A stretch of 36,752 nucleotides of DNA from contig ML210388.1 in NCBI GenBank assembly GCA_004369085.1, forward strand, positions 1 through 36,752, written 5' to 3'. This document shows positions 18,927 through 30,463 of the stretch, piece after piece. Made by a program: the position numbers and the translations under genes. The DNA is from Coprinopsis marcescibilis (Eukaryota; Basidiomycota; Agaricomycetes; Agaricales; Psathyrellaceae). Position 1 is the first letter of the stretch. Each line of letters starts with the position of its first letter. Under the pieces are notes generated by a model that was not told where the DNA came from, did no database searches, and worked only from the letters and a program-made list of their open reading frames with translations.

Positions 18927-20119
18927 TCTCTTCACTACTTACCTTGCTATATTCTTGTGCTTATATTAAGCTGTATCTATACTGTACATCTCTCATAAGT
19001 GTGCCTGTGAATCATACATGAAACAATGTCGTAGTTTTAATTTGCTAAAGGCGTGCCAACCTCGTGCCGTCACGGTTGTGCAAGACCCTCTGCCGTCACA
19101 GGACCCACAACCCGAACCAAACGTACGAGTACTCCTACTAAAAATAAGGGCCAGTTAAGTCCGCCTTCGGACCCTTACGGATGTGCACGTACTACACTGC
19201 GGACTAAAAGTTTGAAGCACACCGCCTGTGCCCTATTGCCTTTAATTTGTTCGATTGATCGGTCTGTATCATCGCAGACCCTATTCACTCCTGTTTATGT
19301 TTCGCTTCTACCCATGATAGGTAGCCGCGTAGCGCTTAAAGAGCTTGAGATGACGCTGGATACGGATTTATCACGGCCACGTTACCGTCAACATTGAAAG
19401 CCACAAATGATCTCGCATAGATCCGGGGTGGGTATCTGTATTCCAAGCTAATCCCACTATAGACTTGTCCGATATGTCCATACATCAGTGAGTTCCAAGT
19501 CAGTGATTGGTTTGAGTTTCTACATACAAGTGCGTAACAGAGGAACAGAGAGCGATGGGCTTATTGGAGTCCCATTTCAACCCGATTAGCTCCCATCTCC
19601 TCCATCCAACAGAACGTCGTCACTATGCGAGAGAACTAGCGAGCTTCACATGCTTGAAGTCGTATCCACCGCTGCGTAATTGGTGTGATGAGTCATCAAG
19701 TAGAACATTGCTTCTTCTTGCAGCTGGGTTTGTGCGGATGATTCGATTTTGATCAGCTCCCAGCACTGGTAATCAACTTTCTCTGCATTCCACGGCCCTC
19801 GCTAGCCGCTAAAAAGAAACAGAGCAAAATGCGATGCGTAAACATCTCGATCGGACACGAGTCCACCATGGCGCGAGATTCAAAGTCAGTATCATGCTCA
19901 GTGGAAGGCGATTGCGACGAGAAAGGAATTGGCTGTCAGTTCAGGTACAATCTGCCAAGTAACATATCCCCGGTTAACCTGGCTCAAGTCGGTCAAATGG
20001 CGTATAAATTTGCTTCAGCTGGTCCGATACTTGCGGATATGAATATCTCACTTATTTCAGTCATTTGGTTTATGGCTTCCATCTCGCTTACTCTGTCCAT
20101 ACGGAGATGCTCCATGGCG
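18927..20119. other. Intergenic region, no supported gene
   Basis: About 1.2 kb between the MYND gene and the SnoaL-like gene, both on the + strand. Short frames at 19053-19397, 19555-19752 and 19829-20152 have no motif. The last overlaps the putative core promoter of the next gene, which argues against it being coding. Confidence 0.45.
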
Positions 20120-20126
20120 TATATAG
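20120..20126 (+). promoter_or_regulatory. TATA box of the SnoaL-like gene
   Basis: TATATAG lies 40-46 bp before the ATG at 20166. Short spacing to the ATG fits a small secreted-protein gene with a short leader. Confidence 0.35.
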
Positions 20127-20165
20127 TCCAAAGAGCAACCTATCGAAAGTAAACCGACGCTTTTG

Positions 20166-20725
20166 ATGATGCTCATCCAGTCCCTCTTACTCGCCGTACT
20201 CTCTATCTCACAGGTCCTCCTCATTGGTGCTTTTGCCTCCAAGCCGCTACCAAAAGCGAAGGTGTGCAATCCAGATGCACGCGGCCCCAACCTAGAGGCA
20301 AAGCAACGAGCTGCATTCGCGGACTATGTTCATCTCCTGGTTGACCTCGACGATCCCCAGACTGCCTTCGATCGATATGTGCCTGGGTGAGCTTGAAGTC
20401 TAGCGTGGTATTTGTAAAGGTACATTCTTACACAATGTCGACCATTTATAGGCAGTATATCAATCATAACCCATTCGCCGAACAGGGCCGGGAGTTCTCA
20501 ATCCCATTCCTTATCGATGCACTTAAGAGCCAGGGTGTGCAGACGATCAGGAAAAGATTTTTCTTCGGAGAAGGATATGGATTCACACATATCAAAGTCA
20601 TTCAGGGAAATGCAACATTCTCCGTCATGGATTACTTTCGGTTTCAAGGAACGTGCATCGTGGAGCACTGGGACGTTGTACAGGAAGTTACCGGGAATGA
20701 GCCCAACCCCATCGCGTATTTCTGA
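20166..20725 (+). CDS. Secreted SnoaL-like (NTF2-fold) protein
   Basis: 164 aa in two exons, 20166-20386 and 20452-20725. Two consecutive ATGs (20166 and 20169) are possible starts. A hydrophobic signal peptide (M-M-M-L-I-Q-S-L-L-L-A-V-L-S) is followed by a cone-fold domain of the SnoaL-like type: helix 'KQRAAFADYVHLLVD', then 'YINHNPFAEQGREFSIPFL', strands, and 'GTCIVEHWDVVQEV' at the end. The Y-I-x-H-N-P and (I/V)-x-E-H-W-D motifs are typical of predicted SnoaL-like aldol-condensation or polyketide-cyclase-type proteins. Bacterial relatives act on polyketides; the substrate of this secreted version is unknown. Confidence 0.8.
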
Positions 20726-21454
20726 CATTCAAAGTCCGTTCGCTTCTGTATGCTGTAGCGAGCTATTGGCATGGCTGTCAGCCATATGAATTCAGTCTAT
20801 GAGAAAAACAATACAATTGAAACTAAACTTGATTCTCCCAGTGTCATTTGTGACGACAGGCATACTGATTGTTAGGCTTTGATCAAATCATGGCGTCCCG
20901 GGCGCTAGATAAGGGAGTGGAGGGGACACGTGTTATCCAAAAAGCGGTGGACTTATTAAGCCAGGTCATGTAGAGGCTGGTACTAGCCAGACGAAGTAGT
21001 TGAACGTTGAAACCAACGCCCTAAGCGTGCGCCAACGCGGCTTGTACAATGTACATTTTCAAGTTACGCTACCCGCGTGTTCCTGCGTTTGTAATTGAAA
21101 CGTATCGCTCTAATGCGTCTCTCTTACACTGGGAAAAGCTTGATTTCATTCCTTAGATCTCGCTTGACCAGTCTGAGATTCTGAGACGATAAGAATCTTC
21201 TCACATCCGAGTCTGTAATGTGGCCTTGTTCATCTAGATTATATGTGTTTCCTCAACGATGCTTTATTATACATATCGTAATCAGGAGACCAGAAACCAG
21301 ACACGGAATATATACATAAGAGAAAGTATTGGGCTGCAACGGATCAAACATCAGTGATTAATTGGACTCGGAGTGTCGTATATTGCGAAGTAAAAGAAAC
21401 CGAGGTCGCCGAACAACGATTGCGAGTACAGGCAACGCTAAGATATCATCAAAT
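20726..21454. other. Convergent intergenic region
   Basis: This lies between the SnoaL-like stop (+) and the ICMT-like stop (-). Nothing but 3' flanks is visible, and there is no repeat or open frame worth naming. Confidence 0.5.
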
Positions 21455-22228
21455 TCAATACACCCACGGCACAAGCCGATATGGCACTCGTTTCGACCAT
21501 GCCACCCACTCGTCTCCAAATCTTTGGCTCAAGATCTCATCTTCCTGAGGCATCCGAAGAAGAAGACTCGCAATGACCGCAAGTGATATGGTGATCCATA
21601 TGATCAGGATGGCTTGTCCCATTGGTACTTGCCAAAGTCCGCTCTCGGACACCCAAGACCCTCCCAGTCGGTTGAGGCAAGCCCCGACAATGGTGAGAAT
21701 CATTCCAGTGTAGCTGGGGTGTCGAACCACTGCGTACGGGCCAGTGACGATGAGTATGTGGCTTTTACTGATGGAGAGCTCGAAGGTGAAGTGCTTTCCC
21801 AATGATCGATAACATTGAACCCGTAGAAGGGCTCCAACGCACGTGAAGAGGTTGCCTAGAACGAACGATGGCAACATGCTGATTTTTGGAATGGTCGAGT
21901 TGAAGGAAAGCTGGCGGAGAATCGACTGTGTAGCGCCTGGGCCACTCTGCCAGTCGCAGAGAATTACGAGTATTTCTATCAAACCCGAAAGATAGTACGT
22001 GGTCTGGATTCGATAGAACATTAGAACCTTCGTAGCTAGAGTGAATGGGAAACACACTCTTAGCCAAATACACGGGATAGTCAGGGACCTTAGGAACCTC
22101 TCCTTCCAGTCCGACACAACCTGCTCTTTCGCTGGGGGAGGAGGGTTGGGCGGGGATGCAGTAATCCACATCCAAAGTATATCGATAAGTAGGAAGGGGA
22201 TTTTGACGATAGTGAGAAAGCTGGCCAT
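21455..22228 (-). CDS. Isoprenylcysteine carboxyl methyltransferase-like membrane protein
   Basis: Intronless 257-aa integral membrane protein of the ICMT/phospholipid-methyltransferase superfamily. Ste14-type members methylate the C-terminal prenylcysteine of CaaX proteins in the ER using S-adenosylmethionine. It shows several hydrophobic segments and the C-terminal methyltransferase signature: G-P-Y-A-V-V-R-H-P-S-Y-T-G, then E-D-E-I-L-S-Q-R-F-G-D-E-W and Y-R-L-V-P-W. The ATG at 22228 (MASFLTIVK) is preferred, since the frame upstream to 22252 has only a TTG. Many Agaricomycetes carry multiple such paralogues, so this need not be the true Ste14. The substrate is unassigned. Confidence 0.82.
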   Translation of the reverse strand: MASFLTIVKIPFLLIDILWMWITASPPNPPPPAKEQVVSDWKERFLRSLTIPCIWLRVCFPFTLATKVLMFYRIQTTYYLSGLIEILVILCDWQSGPGATQSILRQLSFNSTIPKISMLPSFVLGNLFTCVGALLRVQCYRSLGKHFTFELSISKSHILIVTGPYAVVRHPSYTGMILTIVGACLNRLGGSWVSESGLWQVPMGQAILIIWITISLAVIASLLLRMPQEDEILSQRFGDEWVAWSKRVPYRLVPWVY

Positions 22229-22608
22229 AATTTGAACTTTGAAGTAGCCCAAATACCTTCATATTTATCCTCCTTTATCACTCTTGTAGTTTAATACCTT
22301 ATCCCACTTTCCTGTCCTTGAGTCAAATGTATGAATCGGGTCTGATGAGTCGTGACTTGTGCGCCAGCATATGGGCTGAGAACTTCCTGACGGGAATTTG
22401 TTTTCGCCGATATAAGGAGTCAATGATGGGCGTTCCCAGCGATCTAACATGTGGTTGCTCGGAATACTACCGCGAGGGGGTGGTTTCATTAGAAAAGAAG
22501 GAACTACTTCAAACTTAGCCGCGTACAGCACATGAGTTTTATATGCCGAAGTACCGGCAAGACAGTGTTGGTGCCACATTGAAAGCATTGCTCGGCGAGG
22601 CTATAAGC
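22229..22608. other. Spacer between ICMT-like and MFS genes
   Basis: Both neighbours are on the minus strand. This spacer should carry the ICMT-like promoter and the MFS 3' UTR. The minus-strand frame at 22265-22588 shows no family motif and is left out. Confidence 0.4.
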
Positions 22609-25010
22609 TCACAAAGACGCACGCCCCCGGGACTCGAAAGGAAGTAACAAGGCAACTAGTCCAGCCACGATAAAGATGCCACCTGCAATAAAAATGGGAA
22701 CTGATGTAGTGAGGTCGGCAAACAATGCGATGATGGGTGCCTGCATGATGCGATGAGCTCAAGTGTTAGAGAGCATCGCGTTACAATGCAATCTGATGGG
22801 TATTATTAGCAAACAACAGACTCACCATGATTCCAAATATACGGTTTGCGGATGCCGTGATGGCGTTTCCGGTCCCTCTATCCTTTGTAGGGAATAACTC
22901 GGGCGTCAGAGCGTAAAGAACGCCGTACATGACATTACTTGTGAAGCTATAGGCACAGTTCCACCCTAACAATGCGTTGGACGTTCGCGCCGTTGTCGAA
23001 ACGAGAATAAATACTCCGGTCAGAACTGAATACGTAATAAGTTAGACGCTGGAGATCTCGCCTCACTATAAACAGCACAGGCTTACTGGTCGACAAGGAG
23101 AGCGTCCCCTTTCTTCCAAGGGCCGGCAGTTCGACCATGTATCCTGCAAGTAAAGCGCCGGGAACGCCGATAAGACTGATGATTACTTGCTAAGAGCCAC
23201 CATGAGTCAGGAGACAAGGTGGACAAAGGATCACATCCCCGTCGCCGGCGTTGCAAAAAAACGGCAGAATGTAAGTAGAGGATGCTTACGTTTCGGTAGG
23301 TCACGTCGATCGAGCCATCGCCGAAGTCAGCGCCTCTGGTCGACAAGCTATACCACGAGGGAGATCGTCAGCATCAGAAGCACTGCACGGCACAGGCGAA
23401 GTAACCCACTAGTACGTGACAAAGCTGTTGTATCTGCGATAGTTGCGTTCTAAAGTTGAGCAGTAGCTGTGGGAATGGGTCAAGGTACTTACAGGGGAAA
23501 AGCCAATCCAATCAAAGCTAACAAGGAAACTAATTAGGTCCACTATACAAGTGACGTTGGTAAAGATGTACGCACCCCAGAGGAGGATAAGGAGCGAGGT
23601 GGAATACGCCAGCTGCTTGGACGCAAACAAAGACCTAACGTGGTTTGCATCCAGTTTTTTTAAATTCCGCTTAACCAACGTCAAGTTTGCGGGAGAACGT
23701 TTCTCTCCATCGCCACCTTGATCAGGGTCCACGTGCTTCAAGTCCTCCAAGGTGATTGTCGATGTTGTCCCGTTATAAAGGGCGAGAAGGTGAATAACCT
23801 CGACTGCCTTTGCATCTCTTCCTCGACCCATGAGGTATTTGGGACTTTCGTATAGCTTGAATGTAAAGAAACGAATGCCCCAGAGCACCAACATCAGTCC
23901 GCCCATTGTAAACATGAAGTAACGCCATCCCATATTCGATGATTTGGGACAGTTCTCCCCCGGCGTGTCGGTAACGCACGAGTAGAACTTGATCAAAGGC
24001 CACGCCACCTGGATACGTAACGTTTAGCGTTCACTGTGAATCGAAGACCAGCGTAATGAAGCTTTACCAAACTCCCAACCAGCTGACCCAGCGCCCACCA
24101 GATTGAGAGGATGGTGAGCAGATATTGATGAGATGCTGGGATAAACTCTGAAGAATGAATGAAACTGAGTTTGAATACCGACAGTGTGGTACTAACACGA
24201 TGGAAACGTACCGAGGAATATTGCGGAGTCCACTGGAAGATTTCCTCCGACTCCAATCGACCATACGGTGGCGAATGATGTGAGGGCGACGAAGTTGGGT
24301 GACCCACCTGCCGCGAGAGCGAAGATACCAACGATCAATAATGTGATGTTGAACGAGATCCTGTCGGAATATGGTGTACTGTAAGTTCAACGACAGGAGA
24401 AAGCCGTGGCTGAACGCACTTTCGACCCCATATATCAGCGCCGACTCCCCAGAAGGCAGCTCCAAGAAGAAGTCCAATATTCTGACCAAGCTTCAGCCAT
24501 GGTGGGCTGTAGTTGAACTCGTTGACGGTCGGTGGCAGGATTAGTCCGGTAACAATCTGGAAATCGGGAATAGAAGATTTCGTCAATATGACGGGCCTGG
24601 ACCCGCGGAGTAGAATTGGAGCTTTATAGATATAAGCTCACGCACAGGCCACAGATTATCCCTAGATGAGGTTCATGTAATGCGCACACCAGAGTTGAGA
24701 ACGATGAACTGAGCATGGTCTGGTATTAATCACTCACGCGAACCATCCAAACCCGGTCACAACAAACAAACCCCTGAGAAAGGTTAAATCAAGCTTCCTT
24801 GAAGACCACGCAGAATACGACTTACCACTGGTATCGCCCCATCCCAATGCTTTGAATTGCATTGTTGAGGATGCGTGCTTTTGCTAGGTATGTCGAATTG
24901 ATAGTACTTTCGTCGTAAATTTCGTCGTAGTGGATCAAGCCTTGACCCTTATCATCCCCGCCAATTGCCTCCGTCTTGCCGGGGTCGTTGTCGCTCTCCT
25001 TGTCGGTCAT
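22609..25010 (-). CDS. MFS transporter (SV2/sugar-porter-like)
   Basis: Major-facilitator membrane transporter of 525 aa in 13 exons: 25010-24826, 24773-24738, 24661-24646, 24556-24420, 24360-24212, 24147-24068, 24008-23576, 23517-23493, 23433-23410, 23347-23290, 23189-23087, 23025-22826, 22740-22609. All phases close. It has a hydrophilic N-terminus of about 55 residues, then helices with the MFS loop-2 motif G-x-x-A-D-I-W-G-R-K, a long central loop (about residues 230-330), and a second half with 'GYMVELPALGRKGTLSLST', 'LYALTPELFPTKDRGTGNA' and 'RIFGIMAPIIALFAD'. The last two are typical of fungal SVOP/SV2-like and organic-solute MFS proteins. It ends in F-E-S-R-G-R-A-S-L. The substrate is unknown. 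Exons of 16, 24 and 25 nt are unusually small. Confidence 0.87.
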
Positions 25011-25649
25011 CGCAGTAAAGGGAGGTAGCAAGCTTTCAAGTATTGTTCAGGCCCTGGTGAAAAGAGAAATGCGCGAGTGGAGCACTGTACAGTGGTCTGA
25101 CCTGGAGAGGCGAGAAAGCCGACTACAGCGTTCTTATCAAGAAGATATGAATAGTGCACTGGCAGACTTCGCAAGAGACCATCACCATTGCGTGCTTCTC
25201 AACCTCGCTCCTCACTATAAATGGTACGTACTTGAAGGTTTGTGTGATTAGCTTCCGACGGATGGAGTATGGGAAGCGAATGGGATGTCATGGGACCTGG
25301 CGGGATGACGTTGATGGTGGATCTGGTGAGGGCATTACACGCCTGGGCCGCAGTTCCTGATGGTCGACCGTCGACGAGAGGTAACATGGAAGGACAAGTG
25401 TGAAGAGATCATAATAAGAAGTATAGGGGTTGAAATGCTAACGTTCGTCGTTTGAGCATTATGTCGGGGGCTGGTCCGTGCGCACAACCTTTTATCACGA
25501 CAAATTCTGCCCCAGACTTCGGGCCCAATCTTTCAGGCGTAGAGTCCATACTTTTGGTAATCTAGTATACATTGTCCGTTTATCTGTCTCCATAGAAGTC
25601 CGATATTGGTTGATCTGCTCGTCGATATCGTAAAATTCGTGGTCATGGA
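25011..25649. other. Promoter region of the MFS gene and metacaspase 3' flank
   Basis: No supported gene. The minus-strand frame 25495-25683 is the metacaspase last exon read in another frame. The + frame at 24976-25251 is motif-free. Confidence 0.45.
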
Positions 25650-28217
25650 TCATAGAGAAAACTCTCGGTCCAGTTCCTATCAACGGCGGTCAGCATCAGA
25701 CCTCTTGACCATGCGCCTCATTCGGAAAGAACGAGGGAAGGTGCTTTGAGTGCGACAGTGTTGAAAGCAATTGACATACCAAAGGATGGGACCCGCTGAT
25801 CTGCGCTTTCTGTCCGTACTTCGGTATAAGGATGTCACGGAGATGGGTGAGCAGTTCTTCGTATGTTTGTCGCTGGTTTTGTTCTGATGTCGACTTTGAG
25901 GTTAGACATCCAGTGCATGGTATGTGAAGGGGTAACGGGCAACGACGTACCGAGACTCTTGATTAAAGCCTAATGCACAAACGTCAAACACAACTCGAAG
26001 GGAATATGCTGAAATGATCCTTACATAACTCATTGCGCCGACGGCTACACCCCCGTGGAACGTATCCGCGGACTTTTCGTCATCTCGACATGCAGCGAAA
26101 CACAACTATGTGCGGGAGTTGTCAGTGCTCTGATGCCGAGGTGGGAAAAGAGGGAAGAATTCAGGGAACACGCACGACATCCCCCTTTGGAGCTATTTTG
26201 CGGCCTCGAGCGCGTTTGGAGACGTGGTTAATGTTACGCAGGCGGCCGTGAGCGCTGTGCTGTATGGAAGGAGTTGGATGGGTTGGTTATAGTGGTGCAC
26301 TTGAGCGCGCATAGAGACCCACAATGTACGGTAAATCTAAAGGCAATGTGGGTAAAGGATGCATAAAGTGATTGATCGCTGGACAAACCAAGTACTGTCC
26401 CTGAATGACAAGACTAGGTGGGTGACAGTGAGCGAAATCAAAAGCTACAATGAGCGCCGAATCGATGGTCGAGAGAAATTGAACATACGTCGAAAATAGC
26501 CTGCGAGGTTAATATCGTAAGCCACGCGATAGAATGGAGGAGCTAATAACGGAACGCACTGTTAAACGACAACCGGCTGGCAGAGGCAAAACTAATGCTT
26601 GATGGAGCTCCTATGACGAGGTTAGAGGTGTAATGAAGGGTGTCAAGAGTAAAGTTACATCGTCGATTATGTCCAGTGGTTTCGATGGGTCAGCTGAATG
26701 GTCTAATGGAAAGATTACTTCGTCCATCCCGTCTGTCTCGCGACCTTCTGCGTCCGGCGATTGACCGCCATGTCCGGAATCTAGTCGAAAGTGCGAATGA
26801 GCGCGAGTTTAAGGCTGTAGTTGAGACAGGAGGGTTACGACTCACAATGAAAAAAGAGAGAGTCGTCTCGTTTGGCGCCGTTGACAAGCCACATACATGC
26901 TTCGAAGATACTTTTGTGTGTTGGTAGCTTGTTGCGTTGGTCGTCGTCGGTCAAGAGAAGAATTTCGGATGGAGGAAAGTTGTGGTGCTCTGTAAATAGA
27001 GGGTGCTAGGCATTGCATGATAACAAGTGGAGGTGAATGGCGTACGAATGAGAAAGTCACGCATGTGCCGTGCGTCGTTGGCACACCCTTTGAGAGCATC
27101 GCGTTGGCCGATATAGTTAATACCGATCTGAATAGCGCCAAAGTTATGAATAGGTAAGTGAGTCACGGGAATCTAGTTCTCCACGCACACAGACTGCCCT
27201 CTTGCGTCCTGAGCAGCGAGATAGACACCATTCTGGATTTGGCGGGATGATTTTGAAGTATTCCAAGATGAGTTTGTCCAATCGACCTGGACGTATGGGT
27301 CCACCTGAGTGGGAGTGACTCATCGATACTGCGGCAGGTGGAGGTTGTGCTGGACCGTAGATTTGAGCCGCCTGGGTTGCTTGAGTTTGGTGCTGCGGAG
27401 GGTTTTGAACGAGGTGGTGGTTTGACGGGCGGGACTTGCGGCCTCCTCCTCCTGTGTTGTGCGTGCCGCCGTGGCTTGGGGCTTGGATTATAGGAGCTGG
27501 AGCGTAGGATTGTTGATATTGGCTATGAGTTGGGCGATTTGACGATGGGTAGGAATAACCGTATTGTTGGCTTTGCGCATGACCTTGGGTAGCTTGTATC
27601 TGGTATGATGGAGGCTTTTGGGCAAGGTGATGATCGGGAGGACGCGCTCTGTCGGTCGATACGCCTTGGCCAAAGCCAACTTCCGGGGCAATGTAGCTAT
27701 ACGTTGAATAGCGGTCATCGCTGTATCCTCCAGGTGACTCGGAGTAACGCCGGGATGGTGAGTGGGATGAATAACGCCTGTTGAGCTTTCCCGGTCGTTG
27801 TGGTTGATTTGAGATTACGTCTGTGTCGTATTAGGTCGTTGGATATTGCGTACCAATGTAAGAATGAGTCAGGCGCGTAGGATCCGGAGATAGACGTACG
27901 TTGAGCTGCGTTAAATGCGTTGGTAAAGATCGTGTCTCTGTCTTGAGAACGTCCCCTTTCAACTGGTGTCTTTATGTAGCCATCGTAGTCGTACACAGGG
28001 GTGACCATGACCGCCTTGGGCCTCGGGTTGAATCTGTAGCAATGGTAGCGTTCGGTCAATTATGGTGGGATGCTGTTATCGACTAGCACATGCCTGGGTA
28101 ATGGAGCATCTGGGTGTCTATAGGTAGCTGTTAGCAAGGATCGAATGAGATTCAAAGATTTGGTCGATCATACATGAATAGTCTCTGCTTTGAGAGATCG
28201 AGGACGACGTGGGTCAT
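25650..28217 (-). CDS. Type I metacaspase
   Basis: Caspase-fold cysteine protease cleaving after Arg/Lys, linked in fungi to stress, ageing and aggregate clearance. I read 532 aa in 16 exons: 28217-28174, 28117-28094, 28033-27900, 27820-27189, 27127-27046, 26989-26846, 26780-26659, 26610-26560, 26500-26489, 26413-26389, 26336-26323, 26259-26176, 26105-26025, 25969-25951, 25883-25780, 25676-25650. Residues 70-260 form a Gln/Pro/Tyr/Ser-rich prodomain with a 20-residue imperfect repeat. The p20 part has 'RKRAVCIGINYIGQ', L-L-L-T-D-D-D, catalytic His357 in H-Y-S-G-H-G-G and Cys417 in D-S-C-H-S-G. The p10 part has F-A-A-C-R-D-D-E-K-S-A-D-T and G-G-V-A-V-G-A-M-S-Y, ending S-H-P-L-E-L-D-R-E-F-S-L. 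The first two exons and the GC-AG intron 28034-28093 are less certain than the rest. Confidence 0.9.
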
Positions 28218-28788
28218 GGTGGAAAGAGGTAAAAGCCAGAATAGGCTTGGACAGAGCCAGTGTTGTGATCTCACGACATCATCGCTCGGTAGCTTTAACG
28301 GCACTTTGATAAATTAGCGATACATAAACAAACAAATCCCCTGAAGGTAGCGGCGCAGAAGCTATAACTGCGCCCTAGGACAAAGTACGACGACCAAAGA
28401 GCTATCGAAGGAAGCCGACAAGAGCAGCTTAACCTGTTGAAGTTGAATCTCGTCATGCACTTATATCTGAATTCGACCTTCGCTTGCACGAATTGGTGTG
28501 TCTTGACTCTTCGTACACATACGTCTATATACACTGGTACATTATTCATACTTGGTGCAAGCATGTAACATTGCGAAGATGTGTGGATTAGTCGCGTCAG
28601 GTCCGATTATTGGGCCAAGTACGATTCCGCTGCAAACCAAGTGAGTGTCCGAACGGGGCGGAAGGCTTCGACAAACAGAGCCAAAGCCCAGCTGTCTTTC
28701 TCGAGCGTCGTCGTCGTCAGCGTGCAACAATCCAAACGACATTTGCCGCTCTCCTCGCCCGACGTTCCCCCGCCAACTTGCGAAAAGT
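28218..28788. other. Divergent promoter region of metacaspase and Vps74
   Basis: About 570 bp between two divergently read genes. No gene is supported. The + frame starting near 28581 opens into the Vps74 coding region but carries no homology before the predicted intron. Confidence 0.45.
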
Positions 28789-30463
28789 ATGGCCAATGCG
28801 TGAATATACTTCATTACCTTCATATTTCTTCCACCATTTCTGATGTTTCTGCCATTCCATGGCAGACTAGTCGCGACACATCTTCTGGACTTCAGCGTCG
28901 GCGGGTAGCGAATCAGAGCTCGAATTCGGGAGGATGGCAAGATGAGGATGATGATAAACAGAGGAATGGACCGAGTCGTGCGAACACCAACGAGACTCCT
29001 GTCTATCACGCTGGTGAGTGCATATTGAGAATCAACATTTCCTTTGGTCATCGCCCTGATGAAATCTTGTATTCTGCTTCATTACTCTCTTCTGGACGAC
29101 TCGGCTGGCGATTCTCTGTTGATTGAAACTCGGAAAACCTCTGTGACTGTCGCCAAATTGCGATGCCTGCGGATTCCACATAATCAGGATCGGCATTCGA
29201 AGGGGGCTCCAAGATTGCTTTTGACCCCCGCGAAGTGCAGGAAACCGCAGGAGAAGAAGCACGGGTTGGAGGAAAGCTCCCAAAATTGACGATTATGGAG
29301 GAAATCATGCTACTGGCGGTCAAGGACAAGCAGGTGAGCGGCTATCCTTGACCGATCTCATGTCCTCGTGTTTATGACGCTCTCTAACCGTATTCTATTA
29401 TGTGTAACAGGGGTACCTTTCGTTTTGGAACGACAACATCTCTTACGCGTTGAGAGGATGCATTCTGCTGGAGCTGGCGCTGAGGAGGCGGATCGCGCTG
29501 GTTAGGGACCCGAATCGACGGAGGGTAATGCCTGGTGGGTGATAGCCATCAATTGCGACGTACATGAGCGTTGAAAGACTGACTGGGCTGTGCTTCGTGT
29601 TCAGGAGAACGAATCGTCGAGGTCATCGATGAGCGACAGACGGGCGAGACCCTTCTTGATGAGGCCTTGCGTCTAATGAAAGGGCAGCAGGAGATTGAGA
29701 AGCTGAGCGTGAACACCTGGATCGATTTAATGAGCGGTAAGTCATCGTCGTGACCCGATACTCCCCATTTCCATCTCACGATAATTCATCAGGCGAAACA
29801 TGGAACGTGATGAAAGTTGGCTTCCAGTTGAAGCAAGTTCGGGAACGTCTCCTCAAGGGTCTAGTCGACAAGGGTATCTTGCGAACGGAGAAACGCAACT
29901 TTTTGCTGTTCGACATGGCTACGCACCCGGTTGCGGATGTGCGCTCGAAGGAGATCATCATCAACCGCGTGGTGTCCCTGCTTACGTCGACCACCTCCGC
30001 CATACCCCCCCAGGCACTGATTATACCTACTGCGGATCGGGAGAGGAGTGATGAGGTGCAGTGCAAGGTTACGAGAACGGTGTGTTTGGTGTGTGCTTCG
30101 TATGCGGGGAGTGTGTTGGATAATGCGTTTGGGAGACTTGGGTATGAGGATAGGGAAGCTGCGTTTGGGCGTTGTGATGATATTCTTACCGAGTTTTGCG
30201 TGTGGCCCTTTGGCGCTCAGGAGGGCAATGCAGCAGGTACGGGTGCGGTGACTAGTGGCGTGAGTGCGATTGGCCAGGCGAAGAGACGGGCGGCGGCTGC
30301 GAATCGGATCGCGGCGGGTTCGAGCGGGGAGTTGTACGGGAGAGAAGCGGTGCTTGGGTTGATCAATGAGGCAAAGAAGGAGGCAAAGGATGACGAGGAC
30401 TTGTCGTTTGAACTCGTTGCGGGTGTGTTGGAAGTTTTGGGCAAATTGGATTCGTTGCTCTAA
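28789..30463 (+). CDS. VPS74: GOLPH3/Vps74 Golgi phosphoprotein
   Basis: Peripheral Golgi membrane protein that binds phosphatidylinositol-4-phosphate and retains glycosyltransferases in the Golgi. 408 aa in six exons: 28789-28799, 28871-29013, 29188-29333, 29411-29534, 29605-29736, 29793-30463. The GPP34 domain runs from '[20 protein letters not shown]' through '[19 protein letters not shown]', '[20 protein letters not shown]' and '[20 protein letters not shown]' to [10 protein letters not shown]. The acidic N-terminal tail (W-Q-D-E-D-D-D-K-Q) after G-L-Q-R-R-R-V also fits the family. The start is inferred: an 11-nt first exon (ATG GCC AAT GC) joins at 28871 to give [15 protein letters not shown]. 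No in-frame ATG lies closer. The C-terminal part is longer than in yeast and Ala/Gly-rich near 315-345. Confidence 0.88.

Noticed and set aside
19829..20152. 107-aa open frame with some hydrophobic residues
   Set aside because: No motif, and it overlaps the TATA-like box and leader of the SnoaL-like gene.
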